Positions 6,519-13,750 are shown, numbered from the stretch's first letter. The stretch: DNA of 15,709 nt from Candidatus Segatella albertsiae (GCA_002451555.1 DKCU01000022.1:1-15709); one strand, 5' to 3'. Notes: generated by a model not told the origin, from the letters alone. Program-made: numbers and translations.

Positions 6519-6524
6519 GAATAA

Positions 6525-8129
6525 ATGGACTACAAGGATATGAAATTCAAGATGTGGAACGGTTGCGACCGTGGTCTATGCTGCAAGGCATGTGGGCGAC
6601 AGGACAAGCAACTGAACACATACGACTGGCTTGCCGACGTACCAGGCAACGCCGAGAGCACCGACCTCGTGGAAGTGCAATTCAAGAATACCCGCAAGGG
6701 ATATTATCACAATGTCAACAACATCGACCTCAAGAAGGGCGACATCGTGGCTGTGGAGGCTAGCCCAGGCCATGATATTGGCGTGGTGACCTTGACGGGT
6801 CGATTGGTCAAACTCCAAATCAAGAAGGCCAACCTCAAGTCGGCTGATGACATCAAGCGCATCTATCGCATCGCCAAGCCTGTGGATATCGACAAATGGA
6901 AGGAAGCCAAGAGCCGTGAGCATGGCACCATGATTCAGAGCAGACAGATAGCCAAGGACTTGGGATTGAAGATGAAAATCGGCGACGTGGAGTACCAAGG
7001 CGACGGCAACAAGGCGATTTTCTATTATATCGCCGACGAGCGTGTCGATTTCCGTCAGCTCATCAAGGTGCTTGCCGACACCTTCCACGTGCGTATCGAG
7101 ATGAAGCAGATTGGTGCACGACAAGAAGCGGGACGAATCGGTGGAACAGGCCCTTGCGGTCGTGAACTCTGTTGCGCCACATGGATGAAAAACTTCGTTA
7201 GCGTGAGCACCAATGCCGCTCGCTTCCAGGACATCTCATTGAATCCTCAGAAGTTGGCTGGTATGTGCGCCAAGTTGAAGTGCTGTCTCAACTATGAGGT
7301 AGATAACTACGTGGAGGCAAGCAAGAAAATTCCTGCCAAGGACGTCGTACTACAGACTGCCGATGGAGACTTCCATCAGTTCAAGACCGACATCCTCGCT
7401 GGTCTCATCACTTACTCTTCCGATAAGAACATGGCTTCCAACCTGGAGACCATCACCGCCGAACGTGCCAAGGAAATCATCGAGATGAATCGTCGTGGCG
7501 AAAAACCTTTGAGCCTCTTGGAAGATGGCAAGGTGAAGGCTAAGCCTAAGTCTGTTGACCTCTTGGCAGAAGCTGACTTGAGCCGTTTTGACAAGGCTAA
7601 ACGAAAGAAGAGAAATAACAAGGGACGCAACAACCAAGGGGAAAGCACGAATGCCGTCACTAACAATGGAGCAAGCCAAGCTCCACAAAATGGAGAACAA
7701 GCCCAAGCTCCACAGAACGAGCAACAAGGAATATCTCTACAGAAAGGACAGCAAAGCGAACGCCAAGCAAATGGCCAACAAGGCGAACGCCAAGACAGAC
7801 AAGGCAATCGACGAGACAATTATCGCCGTCGCGACAATCGAAATCGAGACAACCGCTATCGTGACAACCGAAACCGAGATCATCGAAATCGAGACTATCA
7901 GACGCAAGGCGAGAATCGTCAACAGACAGAAAATCGTCAACAGACAGAAAACCGTCAGCAAGGCGAGAACCGCCCACCGAGGAATAATCGCCCCCCAAGA
8001 AATCGCAGACCACAAGGAGAACGTACTCAAAATAATGGCAATAATCAACAAAGCGGCAACAACCAGCAAGCTGGCAACAATCAGCAAGGCGGCAACCGTC
8101 CTCTACAAGAGAATAAGTCTGCGGAATAA
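6525..8129 (+). CDS. ricT: PSP1-domain protein, RicT (YaaT) family, with long polar repeat tail
   Basis: The 534-aa protein has two parts. Residues 1–270 are a PSP1/RicT domain. An N-terminal cluster Cys14, Cys19, Cys20, Cys23 is followed by the signature region GGTGPCGRELCC (Cys211, Cys216, Cys217) and CAKLKCCLNYE (Cys248, Cys253, Cys254). In Bacillus, RicT works with RicA and RicF in a complex carrying [4Fe-4S] clusters that affects mRNA processing. The role in Bacteroidota is not established. The cysteines here could bind Fe-S (inference). From about residue 360 the protein becomes a basic, Asn/Gln/Arg-rich tail that looks disordered, with three tandem repeat types: RDNRN (×4), ENRQQT (×3) and NNQQxG (×3). 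Such RG/RN-rich tails often bind RNA (inference). gldH starts 15 bp after the stop, so the two are probably cotranscribed. Confidence 0.9.
   Translation: MDYKDMKFKMWNGCDRGLCCKACGRQDKQLNTYDWLADVPGNAESTDLVEVQFKNTRKGYYHNVNNIDLKKGDIVAVEASPGHDIGVVTLTGRLVKLQIKKANLKSADDIKRIYRIAKPVDIDKWKEAKSREHGTMIQSRQIAKDLGLKMKIGDVEYQGDGNKAIFYYIADERVDFRQLIKVLADTFHVRIEMKQIGARQEAGRIGGTGPCGRELCCATWMKNFVSVSTNAARFQDISLNPQKLAGMCAKLKCCLNYEVDNYVEASKKIPAKDVVLQTADGDFHQFKTDILAGLITYSSDKNMASNLETITAERAKEIIEMNRRGEKPLSLLEDGKVKAKPKSVDLLAEADLSRFDKAKRKKRNNKGRNNQGESTNAVTNNGASQAPQNGEQAQAPQNEQQGISLQKGQQSERQANGQQGERQDRQGNRRDNYRRRDNRNRDNRYRDNRNRDHRNRDYQTQGENRQQTENRQQTENRQQGENRPPRNNRPPRNRRPQGERTQNNGNNQQSGNNQQAGNNQQGGNRPLQENKSAE
7830..7889 (+). 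repeat. 15-bp coding repeat (RDNRN units) in ricT
   Basis: Four in-frame 15-bp units encode RDNRN, RDNRY, RDNRN and RDHRN (residues 436–455). Synonymous differences between units suggest an old duplication under selection for the peptide. Confidence 0.85.
7911..7982 (+). repeat. 18-bp coding repeat (ENRQQT units) in ricT
   Basis: Three full in-frame units (7911–7928, 7929–7946, 7947–7964) encode ENRQQT, ENRQQT and ENRQQG. A partial fourth (ENRPPR) follows. The first two units differ by one base, so this block is more recent than the neighbouring repeats. Confidence 0.85.
8037..8090 (+). repeat. 18-bp coding repeat (GNNQQx units) in ricT
   Basis: Three in-frame units (8037–8054, 8055–8072, 8073–8090) encode GNNQQS, GNNQQA and GNNQQG, close to the C-terminus of the protein. 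Confidence 0.85.
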
Positions 8130-8144
8130 ATAGATGAAGAAAGA

Positions 8145-8642
8145 ATGAAAAGACCATTCTATACATTATTAATAATAGGAACCTTCCTATTGGTTTCTCT
8201 TCTCTCATCCTGCAAGGATACGTTGGTATATGACTCATATATGCACACTCCTATCGCAGGATGGGAGAAGAACGATATGCTTTCGTTTGAGGTTCCTCCA
8301 CTTGCAGCAAGCGGTTACTACCAGGAACAAGTAGGTTTGCGCATCACAGGTGGTTATCCTTTCATGAGTTTGACCCTCATCGTGGAGCAGACCATCTTTC
8401 CAAGCAAAGAGAAGAAATGGGAGAAGATTGAGAAAGTAGATACCGTCCAATGCAATCTCACCGACAAGAATGGCATCACCAAGGGACAAGGCATCAGCTA
8501 TTACCAATACAATTTCCCTATCAACGTATATCATATCAACGAGGGAGACTCCATCCATGTCACAGTACGCCATGATATGAAACGTGAAATCCTACCTGGT
8601 ATCAGCGACATCGGATTGAAGTTGAACCAGGTGAAAGAATAA
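8145..8642 (+). CDS. gldH: GldH-family lipoprotein (gliding motility-associated)
   Basis: This 165-aa protein has a lipoprotein signal with lipobox LLSSC (Cys23), so it should be a lipid-anchored envelope protein. After it come DTLVYDSYMHTPIAGWEKNDMLSF and a beta-rich C-terminal part, including YYQYNFPINVYHINEGDSIHVTVRHDM, which matches my memory of GldH. In Flavobacterium johnsoniae GldH is needed for gliding, and related Gld proteins support type IX secretion. In non-gliding Bacteroidales its role is not settled. It lies 15 bp after ricT with no terminator between them, so the two are likely cotranscribed. A strong terminator lies 71 bp downstream of its stop. Confidence 0.88.
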   Translation: MKRPFYTLLIIGTFLLVSLLSSCKDTLVYDSYMHTPIAGWEKNDMLSFEVPPLAASGYYQEQVGLRITGGYPFMSLTLIVEQTIFPSKEKKWEKIEKVDTVQCNLTDKNGITKGQGISYYQYNFPINVYHINEGDSIHVTVRHDMKREILPGISDIGLKLNQVKE

Positions 8643-8647
8643 ATGGT

Positions 8648-8680
8648 TCAAGTTTCGTAAGAAAGTAAGGATTCGGGCGA
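8648..8680 (+). repeat. Dispersed intergenic repeat, copy A
   Basis: The 32 bp at 8648–8679 match 12733–12764 at 27 positions with no gaps, including the identical blocks TTCAAGTTT and GTAAGGATTC. It lies directly after the gldH stop. It overlaps the left arm of a larger inverted repeat. Confidence 0.75.
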
Positions 8681-8700
8681 TTCTTGATTTCTTACGAAAG
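8654..8700. repeat. 12-bp inverted repeat after gldH
   Basis: TTTCGTAAGAAA (8654–8665) and TTTCTTACGAAA (8689–8700) are perfect reverse complements around a 23-nt loop, which contains a GATTC direct repeat. No T-tract follows, so it is not an ordinary terminator. The true terminator comes 13 bp later. Confidence 0.8.
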
Positions 8701-8712
8701 TTCAGTAAACTA

Positions 8713-8768
8713 AAAATCCTTATGGAACAGAGCCTTGCTTTGTCTCTTCCATAAGGATTTTTTATTTT
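8713..8768. terminator. Bidirectional terminator between gldH and rodA
   Basis: A 15-bp perfect stem (8713–8727 with 8749–8763; core AATCCTTATGGA/TCCATAAGGATT) continues inward with a further 6-bp pairing (ACAGAG/CTTTGT, one G-U). The stem ends in T-runs on both strands. It serves the rightward ricT–gldH and the leftward mre–rodA transcripts. Confidence 0.93.
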
Positions 8769-8786
8769 TATATCTCTAAAAGCGCA

Positions 8787-10262
8787 TCAGCTTCTCACCA
8801 GATTTCTTCCAGCATCTATCCTCAGGAAGATAAACAGCAAGATGGTGAAGCCCCAAAGCGAACTACCGCCATAACTGAAGAACGGCAAAGGAATACCAAT
8901 GACAGGCGTCAAGCCGAGCACCATACCCACATTGATGAACAAGTGGAAGAGGAACACACTCAGCACACAATAGCCATAGATTCGTCCAAACTTGAAGGGT
9001 TGTCGCTCCGCCAAGTGAATGAGCCGCAATATCAATGCCAAGAAGAGAAGCAAGACACCAGCCGAGCCTAAGAATCCCTCTTCCTCACCTACCGTACAGA
9101 AGATGAAGTCGGTATCCTGCTCTGGCACGAACTTGAGCTTGGTCTGGGTACCATTCAAGAAGCCCTTACCTTGCAATCCTCCCGAACCGATGGCGATCTC
9201 ACTCTGATGCACGTTATATCCTGCACCAGCCAAGTCCTCATCCAAGCCCAAGAGCACATTGATACGCACACGCTGGTGAGGTTCCATCACATTGTTGAGC
9301 ACATAGTCGGCTGAATAGAAAAAGGCGATGGAGCCCAACGCAAACGCCGCTATGAAGTAATAATTGCGAAGACGAGTCGCCAAAGCCTGATATACCAAGA
9401 AGCCTACCATGGCGGCGCAAAGGCCTAGCTGAACCCAAACGATGTCGAAAGGAATGACATACGTTGAGAATAGCAAGAACAGCAACGTTATGCCCACTCC
9501 ATAACCCAATATCACAAACATGTGCTTCTTATTGGCAGTATAGGAGTTGACCATGCCTGCCGTGAATATCTGAACCAGCAAGAGCACCACAAACTTGCCT
9601 ACCGAGGTATAAGTGTCCCACATCATCACATTCTCAAACTTCACGCCTATCACGAAGTAAGCCACCATGGCCACCGCCGTGAAGAGGATGCTTCCAGGCA
9701 TTCCCTCGCGATAGAGCATCAGGAAGAAAGCGGAATAGACAAGCGCCGAGCCCGTCTCCCTTTGTCCCACGATACAAACCATCGGAAGCAAGATGATGCC
9801 GACAGCAGCCATGAAATGCTTCATGTTATGAATGTTGAATCCATAACTAGACATAAACTTAGCCACAGCCAGTGCCGTGGCAAACTTGCCAAACTCGGCA
9901 GGTTGCAATCGCAGAGGTCCCAGCACGAGCCACGAATGCGAGCCCTTGATGCTATGTGGATTGAATATCGTGGCGAAGAGCAGCAATATCAGCACACCAT
10001 AAATCACATACGAGAAGGTGTCATAGAATCGGTCATCAAGCATCAAGATGACAAATCCCAACGCTATCGACGTGCCAATCCAGACGATTTGCATACCCGA
10101 ACGAGTACCCAAACTGAAAATATCATTGTCGCCATAGGTATAGCTGGCACCGCAAACACTGATCCATCCGAAGATGAGCAATGCCAAATAGATGCCTATC
10201 GTCCACCAGTCGAGCGAGCGAAGCACTCCAGTCGGTTGTTTATTATCAGATAATTGAGCCAT
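8787..10262 (-). CDS. rodA: RodA, SEDS peptidoglycan glycosyltransferase
   Basis: This 491-aa multi-pass membrane protein polymerises lipid II into glycan strands during cell elongation, working with PBP2. SEDS signatures are clear: GPLRLQPAEFGK (Glu123), the extracytoplasmic HQRVRIN (329–335), YNVHQSEIAIGSGGLQGKG (349–367), FVPEQDTDFIF with the expected catalytic Asp385, and IPLPFFSYGGSS (457–468). It is about 120 residues longer than E. coli RodA (370). The surplus lies mostly in the middle (about residues 190–315) and contains additional hydrophobic segments. I believe Bacteroidota RodA proteins are often longer, so this is probably lineage-typical. It starts 17 bp after the mrdA stop and is the last gene of the operon, facing a bidirectional terminator. 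Confidence 0.95.
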   Translation of the reverse strand: MAQLSDNKQPTGVLRSLDWWTIGIYLALLIFGWISVCGASYTYGDNDIFSLGTRSGMQIVWIGTSIALGFVILMLDDRFYDTFSYVIYGVLILLLFATIFNPHSIKGSHSWLVLGPLRLQPAEFGKFATALAVAKFMSSYGFNIHNMKHFMAAVGIILLPMVCIVGQRETGSALVYSAFFLMLYREGMPGSILFTAVAMVAYFVIGVKFENVMMWDTYTSVGKFVVLLLVQIFTAGMVNSYTANKKHMFVILGYGVGITLLFLLFSTYVIPFDIVWVQLGLCAAMVGFLVYQALATRLRNYYFIAAFALGSIAFFYSADYVLNNVMEPHQRVRINVLLGLDEDLAGAGYNVHQSEIAIGSGGLQGKGFLNGTQTKLKFVPEQDTDFIFCTVGEEEGFLGSAGVLLLFLALILRLIHLAERQPFKFGRIYGYCVLSVFLFHLFINVGMVLGLTPVIGIPLPFFSYGGSSLWGFTILLFIFLRIDAGRNLVRS

Positions 10263-10279
10263 ATTTTCTATTTACCATT

Positions 10280-12130
10280 TTATCTACTGCTAGAACCATA
10301 AGAGATACGGCGATGCTGCATCTCCGTGGCTTGCCTCTCGGAAGACGGCGAAAGCTTGCCTTTGAGATATTGCTCCATCATCAATCCGCCGATAGGAACA
10401 CCGTAGTCGGCTCCCCATCCACCATTCTCCACATACACGGCAATGGCTATCTTAGGATTGTTCATTGGAGCAAATCCCATGAATACAGAGTGGTCGTGAC
10501 CACGGTTTTGAGCCGTACCCGTCTTGCCACAAGGCTCGAAGTCATAGCGACCGAGCATCTTACAGGTGCCTCGCAAGGCCGAACTTCTCATACCAGCCAC
10601 CACATAGTCGTAAGCGCGCCTCGAAGCCTTGGTCACATGACGGCGTGTATAGAGCGTGTCGAGCGGTTCACCTTTCACCTTGCGCACCACGTGAGGCACG
10701 TAGTAGTAGCCACGGTTGGCGATGGTAGCGCCCAGGTTGGCGATTTGCAAAGGCGTGAGGTTGACCTCGCCCTGACCGATGGAGATACTGATGATGGTCA
10801 GTCCATTCCACGAGCCCTTGTATGCCTTGTCGTAATAAGCGGCATTTGGAATCAAGCCTCGTTTCTCGCCAGGCAGGTCGATGCCCAACTTATAGCCAAA
10901 TCCCATGCTCACCATATAGTCGCGCCAAGTGTCCATAGCTTTCTGCACCGAACCATACTTGCGCTTGGCTCCTATCATATAATAGAGTCCCCAACAGAAG
11001 TAGCCATTGCAGGAGGTGCTGATGGCATCTACCAAGGCGATAGGCGAGGCATGACCGTGACAGCCCACGTGCAAGCCCTTGTATGAGAATCCATGATGGC
11101 AAGGGAAAGCCGTGCTAGGCGTGATGATACCCTCGGTGAGGTATGTCAATGCCTGGGTGGTCTTGAAGGTAGAGCCCGGTGGATATTGTCCCATGATGCT
11201 ACGGTTCAATAGCGGTTTCCAAGGATTCTGGGAGAGCCACTTGTGCATCTTTCCCCTTTGCTTGCCCACGAGCCTACGAGGGTCGTAGGTTGGAGATGAT
11301 ACCATGGCGAGCACCTCTCCCGTGCGTGGGTCGATGGCGACAATACTTCCTATCTTGCCCTGAAGCAACCTTTCGCCCAGAGCCTGAAGATTCACGTCCA
11401 AGCCTAGCGTCAAGTCCTTGCCCGCAATAGGTTTCTGGTCGAACTTACCGTTCTGGTAACTGCCCTGTATTCTTCCTCGTGCATCACGAAGCATAATTTT
11501 AACACCCTTTTGACCTCGAAGCTCTTTCTCGTAATGTTTCTCCAAGCCCAACTTTCCGATATAGTCGCCCGGCTGATAGTAATCGTCGTCCTCGATGTCG
11601 CTCTCCGACACCTCGCCCACATCGCCCAGCACATGGGCTGCGTAAGGATAGGTGTATTCTCGGATGCTTCGCTTCTGCACATAGAAGCCCGGGAAGCGGA
11701 ACATCTTCTCCTGAAAGACACTGAAGTCCTTGTCGGACAACTGGGTCATGAAGAGCTGCTGCGTATAGCGAGAGTAACCAGGATTCTTGCTTCTGTCCTT
11801 GATGTCGTTCATACGCTTGATGAAAAACTCCTTGGTGATACCCAGCGCATTGCAGAAGTCCATCGTATCGAGGCGATTCTTCTCCTCGTTCATCACCACC
11901 ATGATGTCGTAAGAAGGTTGGTTATAGACCATCAGCTTGCCGTTGCGGTCGTAGATGGCGCCACGCGAAGGATATTCTATCTGCTTAAGGAAAGCATTAC
12001 TGTCGGCATTTTTCTTATAGTCATCGCTCATAATCTGAAGCGTAAAGAGACGAATCATGTAGATGACGACAATCGCTATCGCCACCCCACCTATCACAAA
12101 CCTACGCTTTTCGAGATTATAATCTATCAT
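10280..12130 (-). CDS. mrdA: Penicillin-binding protein 2 (transpeptidase of the elongasome)
   Basis: This 616-aa class B PBP cross-links peptidoglycan for lateral growth and partners with RodA. The domain order is a short cytoplasmic tail, one transmembrane helix (about 11–33), a PBP dimer/pedestal domain (about 50–235, with EYPSRGAIYDRNG at 52–64), and a transpeptidase domain. The active-site motifs are STFK (320–323, nucleophile Ser320), SCN (373–375) and KTGTA (536–540). The cysteines near the active site (Cys344, Cys357, Cys374) are of unknown meaning. Length is close to E. coli PBP2 (633). The ATG is followed at once by basic residues and the membrane anchor, supporting this start. It lies 64 bp after mreD and 17 bp before rodA. 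Confidence 0.96.
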   Translation of the reverse strand: MIDYNLEKRRFVIGGVAIAIVVIYMIRLFTLQIMSDDYKKNADSNAFLKQIEYPSRGAIYDRNGKLMVYNQPSYDIMVVMNEEKNRLDTMDFCNALGITKEFFIKRMNDIKDRSKNPGYSRYTQQLFMTQLSDKDFSVFQEKMFRFPGFYVQKRSIREYTYPYAAHVLGDVGEVSESDIEDDDYYQPGDYIGKLGLEKHYEKELRGQKGVKIMLRDARGRIQGSYQNGKFDQKPIAGKDLTLGLDVNLQALGERLLQGKIGSIVAIDPRTGEVLAMVSSPTYDPRRLVGKQRGKMHKWLSQNPWKPLLNRSIMGQYPPGSTFKTTQALTYLTEGIITPSTAFPCHHGFSYKGLHVGCHGHASPIALVDAISTSCNGYFCWGLYYMIGAKRKYGSVQKAMDTWRDYMVSMGFGYKLGIDLPGEKRGLIPNAAYYDKAYKGSWNGLTIISISIGQGEVNLTPLQIANLGATIANRGYYYVPHVVRKVKGEPLDTLYTRRHVTKASRRAYDYVVAGMRSSALRGTCKMLGRYDFEPCGKTGTAQNRGHDHSVFMGFAPMNNPKIAIAVYVENGGWGADYGVPIGGLMMEQYLKGKLSPSSERQATEMQHRRISYGSSSR

Positions 12131-12158
12131 TTCTTATCAATATGTTATAGGATAAATC

Positions 12159-12193
12159 TTCTAACTTCAAACGTCTAACACCTAACTTCAAAC
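12159..12193 (-). repeat. Heptamer tandem repeat in the mreD–mrdA spacer
   Basis: Five 7-bp units fill 12159–12193. On the plus strand the consensus is TTCTAAC/TTCAAAC; read in the gene direction it is GTTAGAA/GTTTGAA. The block begins 1 bp after the mreD stop codon and ends 28 bp before the mrdA start. Confidence 0.82.
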
Positions 12194-12194
12194 T

Positions 12195-12692
12195 CTATTT
12201 CCTAAAGTTCTCCAGCACCATGACGAGGAGGTAAGTGAGAAGCGTGCTACCGCCGATACACTCGAGCCATTGCAACCAATTGAAGAAATTGAAAGTCTCC
12301 AAAGTGAAAAAGAGGATGCAATAGAGCAGCACCATGATGAAGGCGTACCAGAAAAAAGAGGTGACACCGATGGATCGGATGGAGGGTTCGAGGTCTTCGG
12401 CGCTATCCCTCGGGACGAAGAGCTCGAAGAGATAAGGCTGAACCAAGCCCATCACCGTCATGGATGCCGCAGCAACGCCTGGCGTGTTGGCAAAGACATC
12501 GACGCAAAGTCCCAAAGCGAAGCTCCAAAGCAACGCCGACCATCGTGGCTGATTACGACGGAAGTGCATCACCAAGATGATGTAGAGCAAGGGGGTGGCA
12601 CAGTCGAAGAGGTGGATGTGGTTGAGCACAAGTCCCTGCACCAACAGCAACACTACGAAGAGTCCAATGCGTTTTACTTGTTCTATACTCAT
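12195..12692 (-). CDS. mreD: Rod shape-determining membrane protein MreD
   Basis: This 165-aa, very hydrophobic inner-membrane protein has about five or six membrane spans. The GLCVDVF segment (around residues 61–67) matches the conserved Gly–Asp region of MreD. With MreC it links cytoplasmic MreB filaments to the periplasmic PBP2/RodA machinery. Length matches the family (E. coli 162). The identity is secure mostly from context, since it lies between mreC and mrdA, because MreD sequences are poorly conserved. Confidence 0.92.
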   Translation of the reverse strand: MSIEQVKRIGLFVVLLLVQGLVLNHIHLFDCATPLLYIILVMHFRRNQPRWSALLWSFALGLCVDVFANTPGVAAASMTVMGLVQPYLFELFVPRDSAEDLEPSIRSIGVTSFFWYAFIMVLLYCILFFTLETFNFFNWLQWLECIGGSTLLTYLLVMVLENFRK

Positions 12693-12706
12693 TTTATAAC
12701 TAATAA

Positions 12707-12734
12707 ATTTATAATCTACAATCTATAACCTATT
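12707..12734 (-). repeat. Heptamer tandem repeat upstream of mreD
   Basis: Four 7-bp units (plus-strand consensus ATCTATA) fill 12707–12734. Two weaker A/T-only heptamers continue to within 1 bp of the mreD ATG. In the gene direction the unit reads TATAGAT. Confidence 0.72.
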
Positions 12735-12765
12735 CAAGTTTTGCAAATAAGTAAGGATTCAGGCT
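12733..12765 (+). repeat. Dispersed intergenic repeat, copy B
   Basis: This is the second copy of the 32-bp element at 8648–8679 (27 of 32 identical, ungapped). Here it lies inside the mreC–mreD spacer. The long inverted repeat seen around copy A is absent, because the TTTCGTAAGAAA arm has changed to TTTTGCAAATAA. Confidence 0.75.
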
Positions 12766-12795
12766 GAAAAGCTTTATTCTCAAGCTTGCTGACAT

Positions 12796-12822
12796 GATGC
12801 CTTTGCCCTTTTAGGGCGCATC
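12796..12822 (-). promoter_or_regulatory. Hairpin in the mreC–mreD spacer
   Basis: GATGC (12796–12800) pairs with GCATC (12818–12822), and GCCCT (12805–12809) with AGGGC (12813–12817) around a 3-nt loop. One 4-nt bulge (CTTT) interrupts the stem. There is no T-tract on the minus strand after it, so an RNA-stability or processing element is more likely than a terminator (inference). Confidence 0.55.
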
Positions 12823-12828
12823 CTTGAT

Positions 12829-12863
12829 TAAATCATACATTGTAAATTATACATTGTAAATTA
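12829..12863 (-). repeat. Heptamer tandem repeat overlapping the mreC stop
   Basis: Five 7-bp units alternate between TAAATTA and TACATTG on the plus strand (12829–12863), so the effective period is 14. The last unit contains the mreC stop codon (12861–12863). Confidence 0.85.
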
Positions 12864-13718
12864 CTGTGGTCTGATGGAGTCTTGTGCGGCTCTCATGATT
12901 TCCAATCGCTCACGCATGGCTGCATCGTCGATGACGCATACGTCACGAAGCTTGGCGAAATCTGTGGATAGTTTCAGCTGCACTCGGTACGACAAGCCAT
13001 CGGCCGAATTGAACACATGTAACACCTTACCCACCAATACGCCCGGAGGGAATACTGCCGAATAGCCGCTTGTCACCACATTGTCGCCCAACTTGAAGTG
13101 GGCATGACGTGGCACATCTTCGAGGTAGGCATACTCTGAGACACCGCCCTTCCAGCGCAAGTAACCGAAGTAGCCGCGATTCTGTATCGTACAACTGATG
13201 TTCGACTTCACGTTGAGCACCGGGATGAGCACGGAATAATGCTCCGACACCAGATAGACGATGCCCACGACACCCGTGCCGCATACGACACCCATATCCT
13301 TGCGGACACCATCTGCGCTACCCTTGTCGATGGTCATCAGATTGCTTGGCTTATCGATACTGTTGGCGACCACCTTGGCGGGAATCAGGTGATAGTTGTG
13401 CAAGAGCTCCACCTGTCCACGGTGCATGAAACTACTGTCCTTGGTGACATCGGTCAACTTCTCTGACAGCTGATGCACCTGTTGCTCCAGGTAGGCATTG
13501 CGCTGGGTGAGCTCCTGGTTCACCTTGGTGAGCGAGAAGAACGTCTCCACGTTGGCATCCCATTCATAGAGCTTGCCCGACACCGCATTGGCTGAAGAGA
13601 ACCATACGCTACCCTGGTAACTGTTGAACTGAAACAAGAGTACGAAACTCACCACCTCAAGAATCACGAAGACAAACCAATGGTTGTATTTCGCCAAAAA
13701 CTCTAAAAGGTTGTGCAT
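12861..13718 (-). CDS. mreC: Rod shape-determining protein MreC
   Basis: This 285-aa bitopic membrane protein has a short cytoplasmic start, a transmembrane helix (about 13–31), a coiled coil (about 60–95, rich in Gln/Leu/Glu heptads) and a periplasmic MreC domain. The latter begins near LIPAKVVANSIDKPSNLMTI and contains VRKDMGVVCGTGVVGIVYLV and LGDNVVTSGYSAVFPPGVLVG, the typical beta-barrel segments. MreC oligomerises in the periplasm and activates PBP2/RodA. Length is normal (E. coli 367, many others about 280). The gap to mreB is 125 bp and contains a hairpin; the gap to mreD is 168 bp and holds two heptamer arrays, a dispersed repeat and a hairpin. Confidence 0.95.
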   Translation of the reverse strand: MHNLLEFLAKYNHWFVFVILEVVSFVLLFQFNSYQGSVWFSSANAVSGKLYEWDANVETFFSLTKVNQELTQRNAYLEQQVHQLSEKLTDVTKDSSFMHRGQVELLHNYHLIPAKVVANSIDKPSNLMTIDKGSADGVRKDMGVVCGTGVVGIVYLVSEHYSVLIPVLNVKSNISCTIQNRGYFGYLRWKGGVSEYAYLEDVPRHAHFKLGDNVVTSGYSAVFPPGVLVGKVLHVFNSADGLSYRVQLKLSTDFAKLRDVCVIDDAAMRERLEIMRAAQDSIRPQ

Positions 13719-13750
13719 ACTTTTTTAATAGTATCTAATATCACTTTATG

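Noticed and set aside
7588..8133. 181-codon open frame in another frame of the ricT tail
   Set aside because: Low-complexity repeats keep several frames open. The ricT frame continues from a conserved domain, so the alternative is a shadow.
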